Shown here: positions 34,834 through 42,674 of the stretch, one piece after another | Layout: the number at the start of each line of letters is the position of its first letter | Position numbering within the stretch: position 1 is the first letter of the stretch | Assembly (NCBI GenBank): GCA_016281355.1 | Contig: JAEEIL010000025.1 | Span: 1-64,000 of the forward strand | Reading direction: 5' to 3' | Source of the DNA: Elusimicrobiaceae bacterium | Lineage (GTDB): Bacteria; Elusimicrobiota; Elusimicrobia; Elusimicrobiales; Elusimicrobiaceae | DNA length: 64,000 bases | Made by a program: the position numbers and the translations under genes | Notes under the pieces: model-generated | What the model was told of the DNA's origin: nothing | Seen by the model: only the letters and a program-made list of their open reading frames with translations | Database searches by the model: none

Positions 34834-35871
34834 ATGAGAATTTTTTCTTTTTCCATTTTATTGGTGTTGTTGTCTTTCGTTTCAGTATTGGCAAAAGATA
34901 TTTCCCCGCTTATTTTAACAATAAAAAATTACCCGCTCGAAGAAGAAGAAAAGGCCTATATAGAACAGGTTAACCCTTATGGCTTTATTTTTATTGAACA
35001 AGATTTTAGAAAGCATATTAACCTCATTTCACTTAAACAGGAATTAACTGATTTACTGGGGCATAAAGTTTATTTCTTTGTTGACCAAGAAGGGGGGACT
35101 GTAAACCGCTTAAAACATGTATTTCCTAAAAGGAAATTTCCAAGTGCTGCATATTACGGTGCGCTTGTGGGCCAAATAGGTTTGATGAAAACAAAGAGAT
35201 TAGTCTTTAGAAAAGCGAAAGAGACGGCACAACTTTTATCCTTGATTTCCGTAGATGTGAATTTAGCACCAAACGCGGAAATATACCCGCCCGGCCTTAA
35301 TAAATTTTTTAGGACCCGCTTATATTCCCACAACCCAAGAATAGTAAAAGAATTATCCGAAGCATTTGCACAAGGTACACGTGCAGGGGGGGCAGAACCT
35401 TGTTACAAACATTTCCCCGGAACAGCACGTTCTCAATTAGACCCGCATAAATTAATACCGGTAATAAAAAATGTAACTTTACAAGATTTATTAAAGAGGG
35501 AATTTATACCTTTTGAACCGGTAAAAGACTATAAATACTTAATGATGGGGCATGCTCTATACCCAAAAATTGATAATCAAAATATTTCGACTTTTAGCCC
35601 TAAGTTTTATGAATTTGTTAGGGGAATGCTTGATTTCAGAGGTTTAATTATAACAGATGCTTTAAATATGCGCGCGACAGGTGATATCAGTATAGGGGAT
35701 AAAATTGCCCGTTCTTTATCTGCAGGCGCTGATATTGCCATGCCATTTTTTGATTATGATATGTCTTTCGAAGACCGTTTGGAAGAATTAAATAAAATCC
35801 CGCCTGAAATAATTGAAAGTTTTAATAACAAACTACAAGAAATAGAAACAACTAACCCGCCCTTAATATAA
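34834..35871 (+). CDS. Secreted GH3 beta-N-acetylhexosaminidase-like protein (NagZ-type)
   Basis: Predicted product of 345 aa. A signal peptide (about 1-20) precedes a GH3 barrel. VYFFVDQEGGTVNRL (about 75-89) is the family motif. CYKHFPGTARSQLDPHK (about 190-206) keeps the Asp-x-His dyad but alters the usual KHFPGHGDT. The nucleophile aspartate is in LIITDALNM (about 273-281). The family removes GlcNAc from peptidoglycan fragments. The export signal is unusual, as many NagZ proteins are cytoplasmic. TATAAT (34823-34828) lies five bases before the ATG, so it may be leaderless. Confidence 0.85.
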   Translation: MRIFSFSILLVLLSFVSVLAKDISPLILTIKNYPLEEEEKAYIEQVNPYGFIFIEQDFRKHINLISLKQELTDLLGHKVYFFVDQEGGTVNRLKHVFPKRKFPSAAYYGALVGQIGLMKTKRLVFRKAKETAQLLSLISVDVNLAPNAEIYPPGLNKFFRTRLYSHNPRIVKELSEAFAQGTRAGGAEPCYKHFPGTARSQLDPHKLIPVIKNVTLQDLLKREFIPFEPVKDYKYLMMGHALYPKIDNQNISTFSPKFYEFVRGMLDFRGLIITDALNMRATGDISIGDKIARSLSAGADIAMPFFDYDMSFEDRLEELNKIPPEIIESFNNKLQEIETTNPPLI

Positions 35872-35888
35872 GAGCGGGTTAATTTTTT
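35853..35888 (+). terminator. Intrinsic terminator
   Basis: TAACCCGC / GCGGGTTA stem spanning the stop codon of the NagZ-like gene, followed by a T-run (ATTTTTT). Confidence 0.8.
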
Positions 35889-35901
35889 GAAAGCAAAACA
35901 A

Positions 35902-36624
35902 TTATTTATTTTTATTTCTTATAAACTCATTTGACGTTTGGCAATTAATGCAATAACGTGCAAACGGTAAAGCCAAAATGCGCTTTTTCGGAATAGGTCT
36001 GCGGCAATACTCGCAAGTGCCGTAAATACCTTTGGAAATACGCCTTAAAGCTGCTTCAATTTGGTCAAGTTTTTCGTGTGAACTGTCATTAAGTTCAAAC
36101 AAGACTTCCTTCTCCAAACTTTGGGCAGCCAAATCGGCTTCATCTCCGGTTTCATTCTCCGGCATTTCTTCATCTTTTTTATTTCTGATGCGTTCCAAAA
36201 TTTCTTTACGCATTTCAAGCAAATGCTTTTCTATTTCTTTAATCTCTTTTTGAGTTAAGGTTTCGTTTTCCGCTTTTACTTTTTTTACTGCGGGTGTAAC
36301 TTTGGTTTTGATTTCTTTAATTTGTTTGGAAATCTTTTTAGCGGCCTTTTTTATTGCCTTTACAGCAACCTTTTTTTGTTTCGCGATGTTTTTCTTCGTG
36401 ACGTTTTTCTTTATATCTTTTTTTACTTTTTTAATAATTTTTTTAGCTGCCTTTTTTTGCGTTTTAACTTTTTTTGCAACTTTCTTGGCAATTTTTTTAA
36501 CCTGTTTTTTTATTGCTTTTTTAACAGCCTTCTTGGCAACTTTTTTAGTTGCTTTTTTGATAGGTTTTTTAACGGCTTTTTTTGTAACTTTTTTTATTTG
36601 TTTTTTTTGTTTTTTTGCTTTCAT
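35902..36624 (-). CDS. DksA/TraR zinc-finger protein fused to a lysine-rich histone H1-like domain
   Basis: Predicted product of 240 aa. Residues about 1-115 are nearly all Lys, Ala, Val and Ile in a repeating xKKxxKK pattern, like bacterial and chlamydial H1-type DNA-binding tails. Residues about 120-190 form an acidic helical hairpin (ending near EKEVLFELNDSSHEKLDQIE). The C-terminus is a C4 zinc finger, CEYC...CINC, of the DksA/TraR class. DksA proteins bind the RNA polymerase secondary channel; the basic arm should bind nucleic acid. Inference: a polymerase regulator tethered to the nucleoid. The gene has its own promoter and structured leader. Confidence 0.85.
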   Translation of the reverse strand: MKAKKQKKQIKKVTKKAVKKPIKKATKKVAKKAVKKAIKKQVKKIAKKVAKKVKTQKKAAKKIIKKVKKDIKKNVTKKNIAKQKKVAVKAIKKAAKKISKQIKEIKTKVTPAVKKVKAENETLTQKEIKEIEKHLLEMRKEILERIRNKKDEEMPENETGDEADLAAQSLEKEVLFELNDSSHEKLDQIEAALRRISKGIYGTCEYCRRPIPKKRILALPFARYCINCQTSNEFIRNKNK

Positions 36625-36738
36625 TTTAATTCTTCCTTAACATCAAAATTTTTACCGCAAGTAAGCCGAGTTATAAAACTCGGCCTACTTTGAGAACTCC
36701 TCAGGGGGTAATATTGAAGAGTTCATCGGGGGTAAACA
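36625..36738 (-). promoter_or_regulatory. Structured leader of the DksA-like gene
   Basis: From the predicted +1 near 36738 to the ATG at 36624 the minus strand can form two hairpins. One is GAACTCTTC with GAGGAGTTC; the other is GCCGAGTT with AACTCGGC (36664-36683). Two TTACCCCC copies flank the first. No T-run follows either hairpin. No known riboswitch class is recognised. Confidence 0.45.
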
Positions 36739-36744
36739 TAGTAA

Positions 36745-36773
36745 ATGATAACTAAATTTAAGATAAATGTCAA
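36745..36773 (-). promoter_or_regulatory. Sigma-70 promoter for the DksA-like gene
   Basis: On the minus strand: TTGACA (36768-36773), 17-base spacer, TATCAT (36745-36750). Confidence 0.75.
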
Positions 36774-36785
36774 TATATTTTATAC

Positions 36786-36820
36786 AAACAAAAAAGCCCA
36801 CCGCCCAAGTGGACTTTTTA
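36786..36820 (-). terminator. Probable intrinsic terminator
   Basis: On the minus strand, AAGTCCAC pairs with GTGGGCTT (one G-T pair) around a 7-base loop, followed by six Ts. It lies 60 bases past the SpoIID-like stop. Confidence 0.7.
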
Positions 36821-36880
36821 AATAATGGGCTAGTAATTTTTGATGGGACAAAGAAAACGAGATTTAGTTAAGGACGTTTC

Positions 36881-38170
36881 CTAAAAAGTGACTAATTCGG
36901 AACCTGGGAAATAATAGTTCAGAATTTGTTGATATGAATAATTATTTTCAGCCATTCCTTTGGCACCGTCCTGGCACATTCCTACTCCATGTCCGAAACC
37001 ACAACCACTAAAGATAAATCCATCATCATTTTTTTCAATTTTATCAATTTTACAGGTTTTTATTTTTTTGCAACCCACTGTTTTTTGTAGCAAACCACAA
37101 CTTAATATCACCGAATTATTATCTTCACTAATAAAACGTAAATTTACTGCTTCTTTAACTTGCGCAGCTTTGTATTTCGGATTAGCGTCGGTTTGTTCTA
37201 TTTTAATAGAGGAAACAGATCCACTTATTTTACTATGCTCCCATACAAATTCATTTATACTCTCGCTAGATATCGTACTACTCCAACAAGAATTATACGT
37301 ATGCGAACAATTATTACATACAACACCTTGTAAAGGTTCGATAGTGGAAACATGACTACCTGTCAATACTTCTCCATCTAAAGTATATCCTCCGCAATTG
37401 GCATGATAAAAGGTAATAAATAACTCATTATTATAAGTTAATACTTGACCGCGTGTATCCTTTACCGCTTGCTGGATACTTTCCGGTACATTTTGTGCAG
37501 ATCCTTTATATACTTGGTCTGACGTAGTACTGCGCAAATCATAATTGGGTTCTTCTTTGCTCATCTTTACACGAGCAAAAGTACGAGCAGATACAGTTTG
37601 TGCTTTTAGTGCCTCCAAAGGCCAAGCGTCATTCATTTCATGCCCCACTACCCCCAATAGATAGTTCTCCAGATTACTATATTCAATAATCATCATTTTA
37701 CCGTTATGAAGAGTAAACCGAATCACACCGTTATATGCGTTGTTCTTTAGTTTTTTGTGGTTAAATATAATATAAGACGAAATTTTCGGATCTATTATAA
37801 GTGCTTCCCGGGAAGTAATCCCCGCCGCATTTATTTGTCCGTTTTTTACGGAGACAAGCAATGTCCCATCCCCACCCTCTATCTTATGTTTTTCTGTACT
37901 ACCAGCAGCATACACATAGATGGGGCCGGAATATTTCAACTTAATAGAAGATACATCTTTTATCAATAATACCCGTATTACCTGATTTTTTTGCAAAAAA
38001 GCGGAGCGTATTTGTGATTCTTCTAAATGTTCTAAAAATTTCTCATTCAATCTAGCACCTATATCTCCGTAAAACGCTTGGTTATTTGTTAATGCACTAA
38101 ATTCTTGTGCCGAGGCACACACCCCTACTAATATAAAAAAGATAAACACATACAAACGTAATAATTTCAT
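36881..38170 (-). CDS. SpoIID/LytB-domain protein
   Basis: Predicted product of 429 aa with a signal peptide (about 1-21). The SpoIID domain has GVVGHEMNDAWPLEALKAQT (about 168-187) with the catalytic-type glutamate, then YHANCGGYT (about 262-270) and GCGFGHGVGMCQDGAKGMA near the C-terminus. SpoIID is a lytic transglycosylase acting on denuded glycan in spore formers; non-spore-formers carry LytB-type relatives. No sporulation gene is seen here, so a cell-wall remodelling role is likely. It is rich in cysteine for the family. Confidence 0.88.
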   Translation of the reverse strand: MKLLRLYVFIFFILVGVCASAQEFSALTNNQAFYGDIGARLNEKFLEHLEESQIRSAFLQKNQVIRVLLIKDVSSIKLKYSGPIYVYAAGSTEKHKIEGGDGTLLVSVKNGQINAAGITSREALIIDPKISSYIIFNHKKLKNNAYNGVIRFTLHNGKMMIIEYSNLENYLLGVVGHEMNDAWPLEALKAQTVSARTFARVKMSKEEPNYDLRSTTSDQVYKGSAQNVPESIQQAVKDTRGQVLTYNNELFITFYHANCGGYTLDGEVLTGSHVSTIEPLQGVVCNNCSHTYNSCWSSTISSESINEFVWEHSKISGSVSSIKIEQTDANPKYKAAQVKEAVNLRFISEDNNSVILSCGLLQKTVGCKKIKTCKIDKIEKNDDGFIFSGCGFGHGVGMCQDGAKGMAENNYSYQQILNYYFPGSELVTF

Positions 38171-38247
38171 AGTTTTTTCCTTATTAAAAAGTTCTCTCCA
38201 AAATTAATTTTTTGAGAATTGGCATCAAATTTTATTTCTCTAAATTA

Positions 38248-38307
38248 AGTATAAAGCATAAGAGTTGCAACAACAAGGGTCTAAAGACCTATTTCAGATA
38301 GGTCTTT
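38248..38307 (-). promoter_or_regulatory. Promoter with upstream dyad, shared with the 58.2-kb locus
   Basis: On the minus strand TTGTTG (38271-38276), 17 bases, TATACT (38248-38253). Just upstream of the -35 is a perfect 10-bp dyad with arms AAAGACCTAT and ATAGGTCTTT (38283-38307). A closely similar block lies in front of the secreted paralogue at 57115-58188. Confidence 0.5.
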
Positions 38308-38410
38308 TATCCCATTTCGGTCTATATCAAAATATACTTTTTCAAATGGTGGGTTAATTGGACTCGCCTTACGTGAGGCAAGCAGTTGCTTTGCTTCTAC
38401 TCCAAAAATA

Positions 38411-38431
38411 AAAACACCCTTTCGGGTGTTT
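38411..38431 (-). terminator. Terminator of tRNA-Val
   Basis: AACACCC / GGGTGTT stem with a TTTC loop, followed by a T-rich run on the minus strand. It is 8 bases past the tRNA. Confidence 0.85.
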
Positions 38432-38438
38432 AAATTTT

Positions 38439-38512
38439 TGGGCTAGAAAGGACTCGAACCTTCAACCTTCCGCGTGTAAGGCGGACGCTCTAACCAGTTG
38501 AGCTACCAGCCC
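38439..38512 (-). tRNA. tRNA-Val (anticodon UAC)
   Basis: On the minus strand the acceptor GGGCTGG pairs with CTAGCCC (one G-T). The anticodon stem TCCGC/GCGGA holds the loop CTTACAC, giving UAC. The T-arm loop is TTCGAGT. CCA is not encoded. Confidence 0.95.
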
Positions 38513-38610
38513 CTTAACTAAATCTTCTAATATATTATATTAAACTTTGAGATAATTGTCCATACAAATTTAAATAACGAACTTATTTTTGTATCACCTT
38601 TATATTAAAA

Positions 38611-38637
38611 AAGGCCGCCCTTAAAGAGCGGCCTTTA
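38611..38637 (-). terminator. Intrinsic terminator
   Basis: AAAGGCCGC / GCGGCCTTT stem, 9-base loop, with a T-rich minus-strand tail, just past the OmpA-like gene. Confidence 0.82.
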
Positions 38638-38652
38638 AATTAAACAATCAAT

Positions 38653-39291
38653 TTATTTAATTCTGAATTCCACGCGGCGGTTTGCCTGGCGGCCTTCTTT
38701 GGTATTATTATCAGCGATAGGTTTTGTTTCACCATGTCCTTTGTAAGAAACTTCTTTTATTTGCAAGCCTTGTTTCATCATATAATCATAAACGGCTTTT
38801 GCACGTTTTTCTGATAATTCCATATTAAATTCATCGGAACCGACAGAATCGGTATGGCCTTGAATTACTAAACGCCTATTAGGTGTTTGGTTAAGAAGTT
38901 CCACAGCTTTATTCAAGGTTTGTTTAGATTTCTTTGACAAATCAGTTTTACCGTATTGGAAAAGTATATCATTTTCCAAAACTACGGAAATTTCATCATC
39001 AGTTGTTTGCACTTTACCGATGGCAGCTAAAGCGGCAGCATCTTTTTCCTGCTGGGCTCTTCTGGCAGCGGCTTCTGCTTCTCTTTGAGCTTGCAAAGCA
39101 GCAGCTCTTTGTTGGGCGGCAAGCCTTTCTTGTTTAGCTTGCAAAGCTGCTTTTTGAGCTTGGCATTTTGAATCGCAAACTTTTACGATTTCGCCGTTCA
39201 CACAATCTTTACCATAGTAGCATTTTTGCACAAAGGCATTTGCGCCTAATGATAAAGAAACTAAGACCGTCATTACAATAAGTCTTTTCAT
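38653..39291 (-). CDS. OmpA-family peptidoglycan-binding protein
   Basis: Predicted product of 212 aa. A signal peptide (about 1-19) is followed by a short Cys-containing segment (CYYGKDC...CDSKC) and an Ala/Gln/Arg coiled coil (about 45-90). The C-terminal OmpA domain (about 100-212) has QGHTDSVGSDEFNMELSEKR, with the Asp and Arg that bind diaminopimelate. It has no lipobox, so it is either periplasmic or held by the coiled coil. Good ribosome site; monocistronic. Confidence 0.9.
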   Translation of the reverse strand: MKRLIVMTVLVSLSLGANAFVQKCYYGKDCVNGEIVKVCDSKCQAQKAALQAKQERLAAQQRAAALQAQREAEAAARRAQQEKDAAALAAIGKVQTTDDEISVVLENDILFQYGKTDLSKKSKQTLNKAVELLNQTPNRRLVIQGHTDSVGSDEFNMELSEKRAKAVYDYMMKQGLQIKEVSYKGHGETKPIADNNTKEGRQANRRVEFRIK

Positions 39292-39347
39292 ACTACCTCC
39301 ATGTTTTGTTTACACAAATATTATAGCAAAAAGTAAGCAATATTTTC

Positions 39348-41519
39348 CTATTTTTTATCTTCAGGGGGGGTATCCTCATTACTTTCCTCACTTTCTTCAG
39401 ACGAAGACTTAAATAAAGATCCCCAAGTATTCTTCAACATATTGGAAACCGGATTTTTGGTAATAGTATGCCCCACCAAATCAGCCACGCTTGATAAAAC
39501 GCTTAAAGAACCTTTTGGATCCTCAATAGTTCCTTTGACATCTATATTTAGTGGCATAATACCCTCTTCGCCATGCCTGCCGGGCGCGCTATCAACATTT
39601 AACTTTATTTTGCGGTTTTCAAAATTGATATTTCCGTTTACTCTAAAGGAAAACAAACCGGAAACGAAGGCACACTTCTTCATGGTTGCAAGGCCCTCAT
39701 TAAAATCAATATTTGTTTTAAAGGAATCAAAATCCATCTTTCCGTTAATTTCTTGATGGACGGGGAGTTCTTCCTCTTCTTCCTTATTACCTGATAAAAC
39801 CTTACCCATACCGTTGAGCAAATCCAAGACATTTAATGTATTTACTACTTTACTTACTATTCCAAGGCTCATAAACATAACTTTTGTGACCGAATTGGCA
39901 TTGGAAATGGTGTAGATATCCTTTATTTGCCCATTATTAATCTTCAAATCAAAAATACCGTGGACTTTATCCATTTGCGTGGTAATGTTTTTTGCTTTCG
40001 CTGTAAAAACAAGGTTATTTCCTTTAATAAAGGGGACATCAAGTTTTTTGATATCTACCTTTGCATTTACATTGATTGGCACAAAAGAAAACCCACTTTC
40101 ACTTTCCTGCCCTTGTATTGTATTTTGCGGTTGTTGTTCTGTAACTGCTTGAGGTTGTTCTTCTTTTACACTCTTGGATGTGTTAAAAACATAAACTTTA
40201 TCAGCTTTAAAATCAAGAAATACATCAGCAAATTCCACCTGTTTCTTGTAGTTAGCCTTCATAGTAAAAGGGTTTTTATTTAAAATACCGGTTAAAGATT
40301 CTACGTTTATTTCATCAATACTTTTGACTTCTATTGTAGTATTTAAAGCTTCCACAGTACCGGCTTTATCGGTAAATAAACCTACATCTGTTAAAGTTAA
40401 ATTACCGGCAAGTGTCAGTGGCCAAGCGAAATCGAAATCTGCATTAATATTACCCGCAGGTTTTAATTCTTCAAGGAGGGGGGATAATTCTTTAAAAGAA
40501 TCCAAAACACTTGTAATATTTATTTTACCTTCGGAAATTTCATTTTTATTTAAGTCTAAATTTGCTTTAAAGTTTAATTCCGTATCTGCTAGTTTCACAA
40601 GCAAACTTTTGATATGTGCCTTTGATTCTTTAATAAGATAGTCAAAAGACATATCCGTAGTTAATGAAGGTATATGAAAGGAGGGAACTTCAGCAAAATT
40701 TAACAATGTGTCGTCAGAAAAATCTTTTAATTCAAGTAAGACTTGCCCGGATGGGTTTTGAAAATTATTAATTTTGGCTTGTGCTTTTAAAGCTGTTTCT
40801 TTATATTCAAGTAACAGTTTTTTTAAATTAAAAGTGGCATCTTGCAAATTAAATTCATTTAAATTTGCATTTGCATCTAATGTGAATTTCGCACCATCAA
40901 AAATTATGTTTCCTTGTTCGAAATACGGATTAAAAGAAATATTAAAATAAAAAGGTTTGTAGAAAGAAAATTTGCTCAAATTGAAATTTAAATTTTGCAA
41001 ATTAGCTTTCATATTTTCCTTTAAATCGATAAAAGAAATTTGACCTTTGCTAATAAATAAATTTTGTATTCTTATATCAAAAGGAACACTTAATTCTTCA
41101 TCAGTAGTGGGGGGAACATGTTCTTCTGCAGTTACAAGAGGGGTAAAATTGAAAGTATCATCTTGATTATGAACAATTTTTAAAGAAGGCTCATAAATTA
41201 CAATTTTACTGGCATAAAGTTGCAAAATTAAGAGTCTAAAAGGGTTCAATTTTATTTGTAAATTCTTACAGCTAAATAAATTATCCCCGGAAACATCCGC
41301 AGAAACATTATTAATTTTTATACCAAATAAACTTGCGGAAATTTTACCTGCCTTAATATCTGCACCTGTTGTTTGGGAAAGATAAGTCAAAATTTTTGTT
41401 TTTACACTTTCAGACGGTAAAATAAATCTTAGAGAAATTTCTGCTAAAATGAGCAAAATACACACACCGACAAAAATATAGCCACAGATTTTTAATATCT
41501 TTTTCAATTTTTTCTTCAT
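39348..41519 (-). CDS. AsmA/DUF748-like inner-membrane-anchored protein
   Basis: Predicted product of 723 aa. One N-terminal membrane helix (about 10-32) is followed by a long beta-rich periplasmic region, as in AsmA, TamB-like and DUF748 proteins. Supporting segments are SLFGIKINNVSADVSGDNLF near the N-terminus and the AsmA_2-like C-terminal part with APGRHGEEGIMPLNIDVKGT (about 665-684). The family acts in lipid transport to, or maintenance of, the outer membrane. The acidic C-terminal tail is EESNEDTPPEDKK. TATAAT (41526-41531) is six bases before the ATG, with no ribosome site. Confidence 0.8.
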   Translation of the reverse strand: MKKKLKKILKICGYIFVGVCILLILAEISLRFILPSESVKTKILTYLSQTTGADIKAGKISASLFGIKINNVSADVSGDNLFSCKNLQIKLNPFRLLILQLYASKIVIYEPSLKIVHNQDDTFNFTPLVTAEEHVPPTTDEELSVPFDIRIQNLFISKGQISFIDLKENMKANLQNLNFNLSKFSFYKPFYFNISFNPYFEQGNIIFDGAKFTLDANANLNEFNLQDATFNLKKLLLEYKETALKAQAKINNFQNPSGQVLLELKDFSDDTLLNFAEVPSFHIPSLTTDMSFDYLIKESKAHIKSLLVKLADTELNFKANLDLNKNEISEGKINITSVLDSFKELSPLLEELKPAGNINADFDFAWPLTLAGNLTLTDVGLFTDKAGTVEALNTTIEVKSIDEINVESLTGILNKNPFTMKANYKKQVEFADVFLDFKADKVYVFNTSKSVKEEQPQAVTEQQPQNTIQGQESESGFSFVPINVNAKVDIKKLDVPFIKGNNLVFTAKAKNITTQMDKVHGIFDLKINNGQIKDIYTISNANSVTKVMFMSLGIVSKVVNTLNVLDLLNGMGKVLSGNKEEEEELPVHQEINGKMDFDSFKTNIDFNEGLATMKKCAFVSGLFSFRVNGNINFENRKIKLNVDSAPGRHGEEGIMPLNIDVKGTIEDPKGSLSVLSSVADLVGHTITKNPVSNMLKNTWGSLFKSSSEESEESNEDTPPEDKK

Positions 41520-41560
41520 ATATAAATTATATAAAAAATGGAAACAATGAACAAAATGGC

Positions 41561-41599
41561 AAAAAAATACCTCAGTATATTAACTGCAACCGAGGTATT
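41561..41599 (-). terminator. Intrinsic terminator
   Basis: AATACCTC / GAGGTATT stem with a 17-base loop and seven minus-strand Ts, ending the ferredoxin transcript. Confidence 0.75.
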
Positions 41600-41614
41600 A
41601 AAATATAAATACTA

Positions 41615-41791
41615 TTATTTGTCTTCTGCGATTGCGCTTACGGGGCAAGCACCGGCGCAAGAACCGCAAGAAACGCATTTTGCTGCGTCAATTACTCTTT
41701 TGCCGTCTTTTTCCGCAATAGCGCTCATGGGGCAGGATGCTTCGCATGCGCCGCAATTTACGCAAACTTCCGGATTAATTTTATAAGCCAT
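41615..41791 (-). CDS. 2[4Fe-4S] ferredoxin
   Basis: A small gene of 58 codons easily missed by length cut-offs. The product starts MAYKINPEVCVNCGACEASC. It has two C-x2-C-x2-C-x3-C-P clusters: Cys 10, 13, 16, 20 and Cys 39, 42, 45, 49, with the internal symmetry of clostridial-type ferredoxins. It is a low-potential electron carrier for anaerobic metabolism. GGAGGG sits at ribosome-site distance and a terminator follows. The plus-strand frame over it is only the antisense reading. Confidence 0.95.
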   Translation of the reverse strand: MAYKINPEVCVNCGACEASCPMSAIAEKDGKRVIDAAKCVSCGSCAGACPVSAIAEDK

Positions 41792-41818
41792 AGTACCCTC
41801 CTTTTAAGTTAAATAAAT

Positions 41819-42616
41819 CTATTTAGTAAAGTAAACTTTGCTTGATTTTGCCGGGTCAGCATTATCTTTGGCAAAACCTTCAATATAATACCCTTCTTTG
41901 CTCACGCCGATTTTAAAACCGTTCGGGCGGAAATATTGCTGCATATCACGCTGAAATTGGACCTCATCACCGCTGATTAAGGCAAGGCGAAGTAAATCAT
42001 TTGTATAAGAGCCATACTTCTGTTTATGTACTTCTTCCAAATAAGCTATTTTTACAAGTTGTTCTTGGGCAGATTGCTTCATTGCTTTATATGGGTTAAA
42101 AATTAAATTATTATAAGCAAAATAAATTGCGAAAATAATCAAAATAGTACCGAAAAAGGAAATCAAAGTCATCTCCGTTCCCGTTTTTTCACGGGTAGAA
42201 ATTACTTCACTACCTGCAAGTAAATCTTCTAAAGCCAAACGTTTTTTAGAAAATAGTACAAAAGCAAAACCTAGGAAAAAGGTAAAAATACTTAAAATAT
42301 AACCGATAGCCCTTAAAAAAGCATGGGTAAAATCTAAATTTCCCTTTGTTTTGCGATCTATCACTTTTATACCTAGTAAAAATTTGCCAATGGTTTTTAA
42401 TTTCCCCATGCTAAAAATTGTTTCATACAAAACAAAAGTTAACAAAGAAAGTAGAAAATAAATATTTATAGACTTAGGTTGTAAAGTTTGATAAAGCCAA
42501 GTAGAAACCGTAAGCCAAAGCATAACGTCTATCACAAAAGCAATAGCTCTTTCAAAAACGGATGCTATATTATAATTATTTTCTTGTTTTATTTGTTCTT
42601 GCCCTAACGGCTCCAT
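41819..42616 (-). CDS. RDD-family membrane protein with pilin-like C-terminal domain
   Basis: Predicted product of 265 aa. Residues about 15-140 are an RDD domain: FERAIAFVIDVMLW and KTIGKFLLGIKVID are its signatures, with three helices. A fourth helix near 150-170 is followed by KQSAQEQLVKIAYLEEVHKQ and YGSYTNDLLRLAL. This spacing strongly resembles the stalk and early head of type IV pilins found in related genomes. RDD domains are membrane parts of unknown transport function. The combination appears to be a fusion. Ribosome site AGGGGAGG. Confidence 0.75.
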   Translation of the reverse strand: MEPLGQEQIKQENNYNIASVFERAIAFVIDVMLWLTVSTWLYQTLQPKSINIYFLLSLLTFVLYETIFSMGKLKTIGKFLLGIKVIDRKTKGNLDFTHAFLRAIGYILSIFTFFLGFAFVLFSKKRLALEDLLAGSEVISTREKTGTEMTLISFFGTILIIFAIYFAYNNLIFNPYKAMKQSAQEQLVKIAYLEEVHKQKYGSYTNDLLRLALISGDEVQFQRDMQQYFRPNGFKIGVSKEGYYIEGFAKDNADPAKSSKVYFTK

Positions 42617-42674
42617 TTTAACCTCCCCTAACCTAATAATTTATTATACAAGTTTTTTAAGTGTTTTGACATAT

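Noticed and set aside
36302-36693. Plus-strand Phe-rich membrane-like frames
   Set aside because: They are the complement of the Lys-rich arm of the DksA-like gene (AAA becomes TTT).
36881-38170. Sporulation capacity from SpoIID
   Set aside because: SpoIID/LytB domains occur in many non-spore-formers and no other sporulation gene is present.
41538-41786. Plus-strand 82-codon frame
   Set aside because: It is the antisense reading of the ferredoxin gene; its repeats mirror the two Cys clusters.
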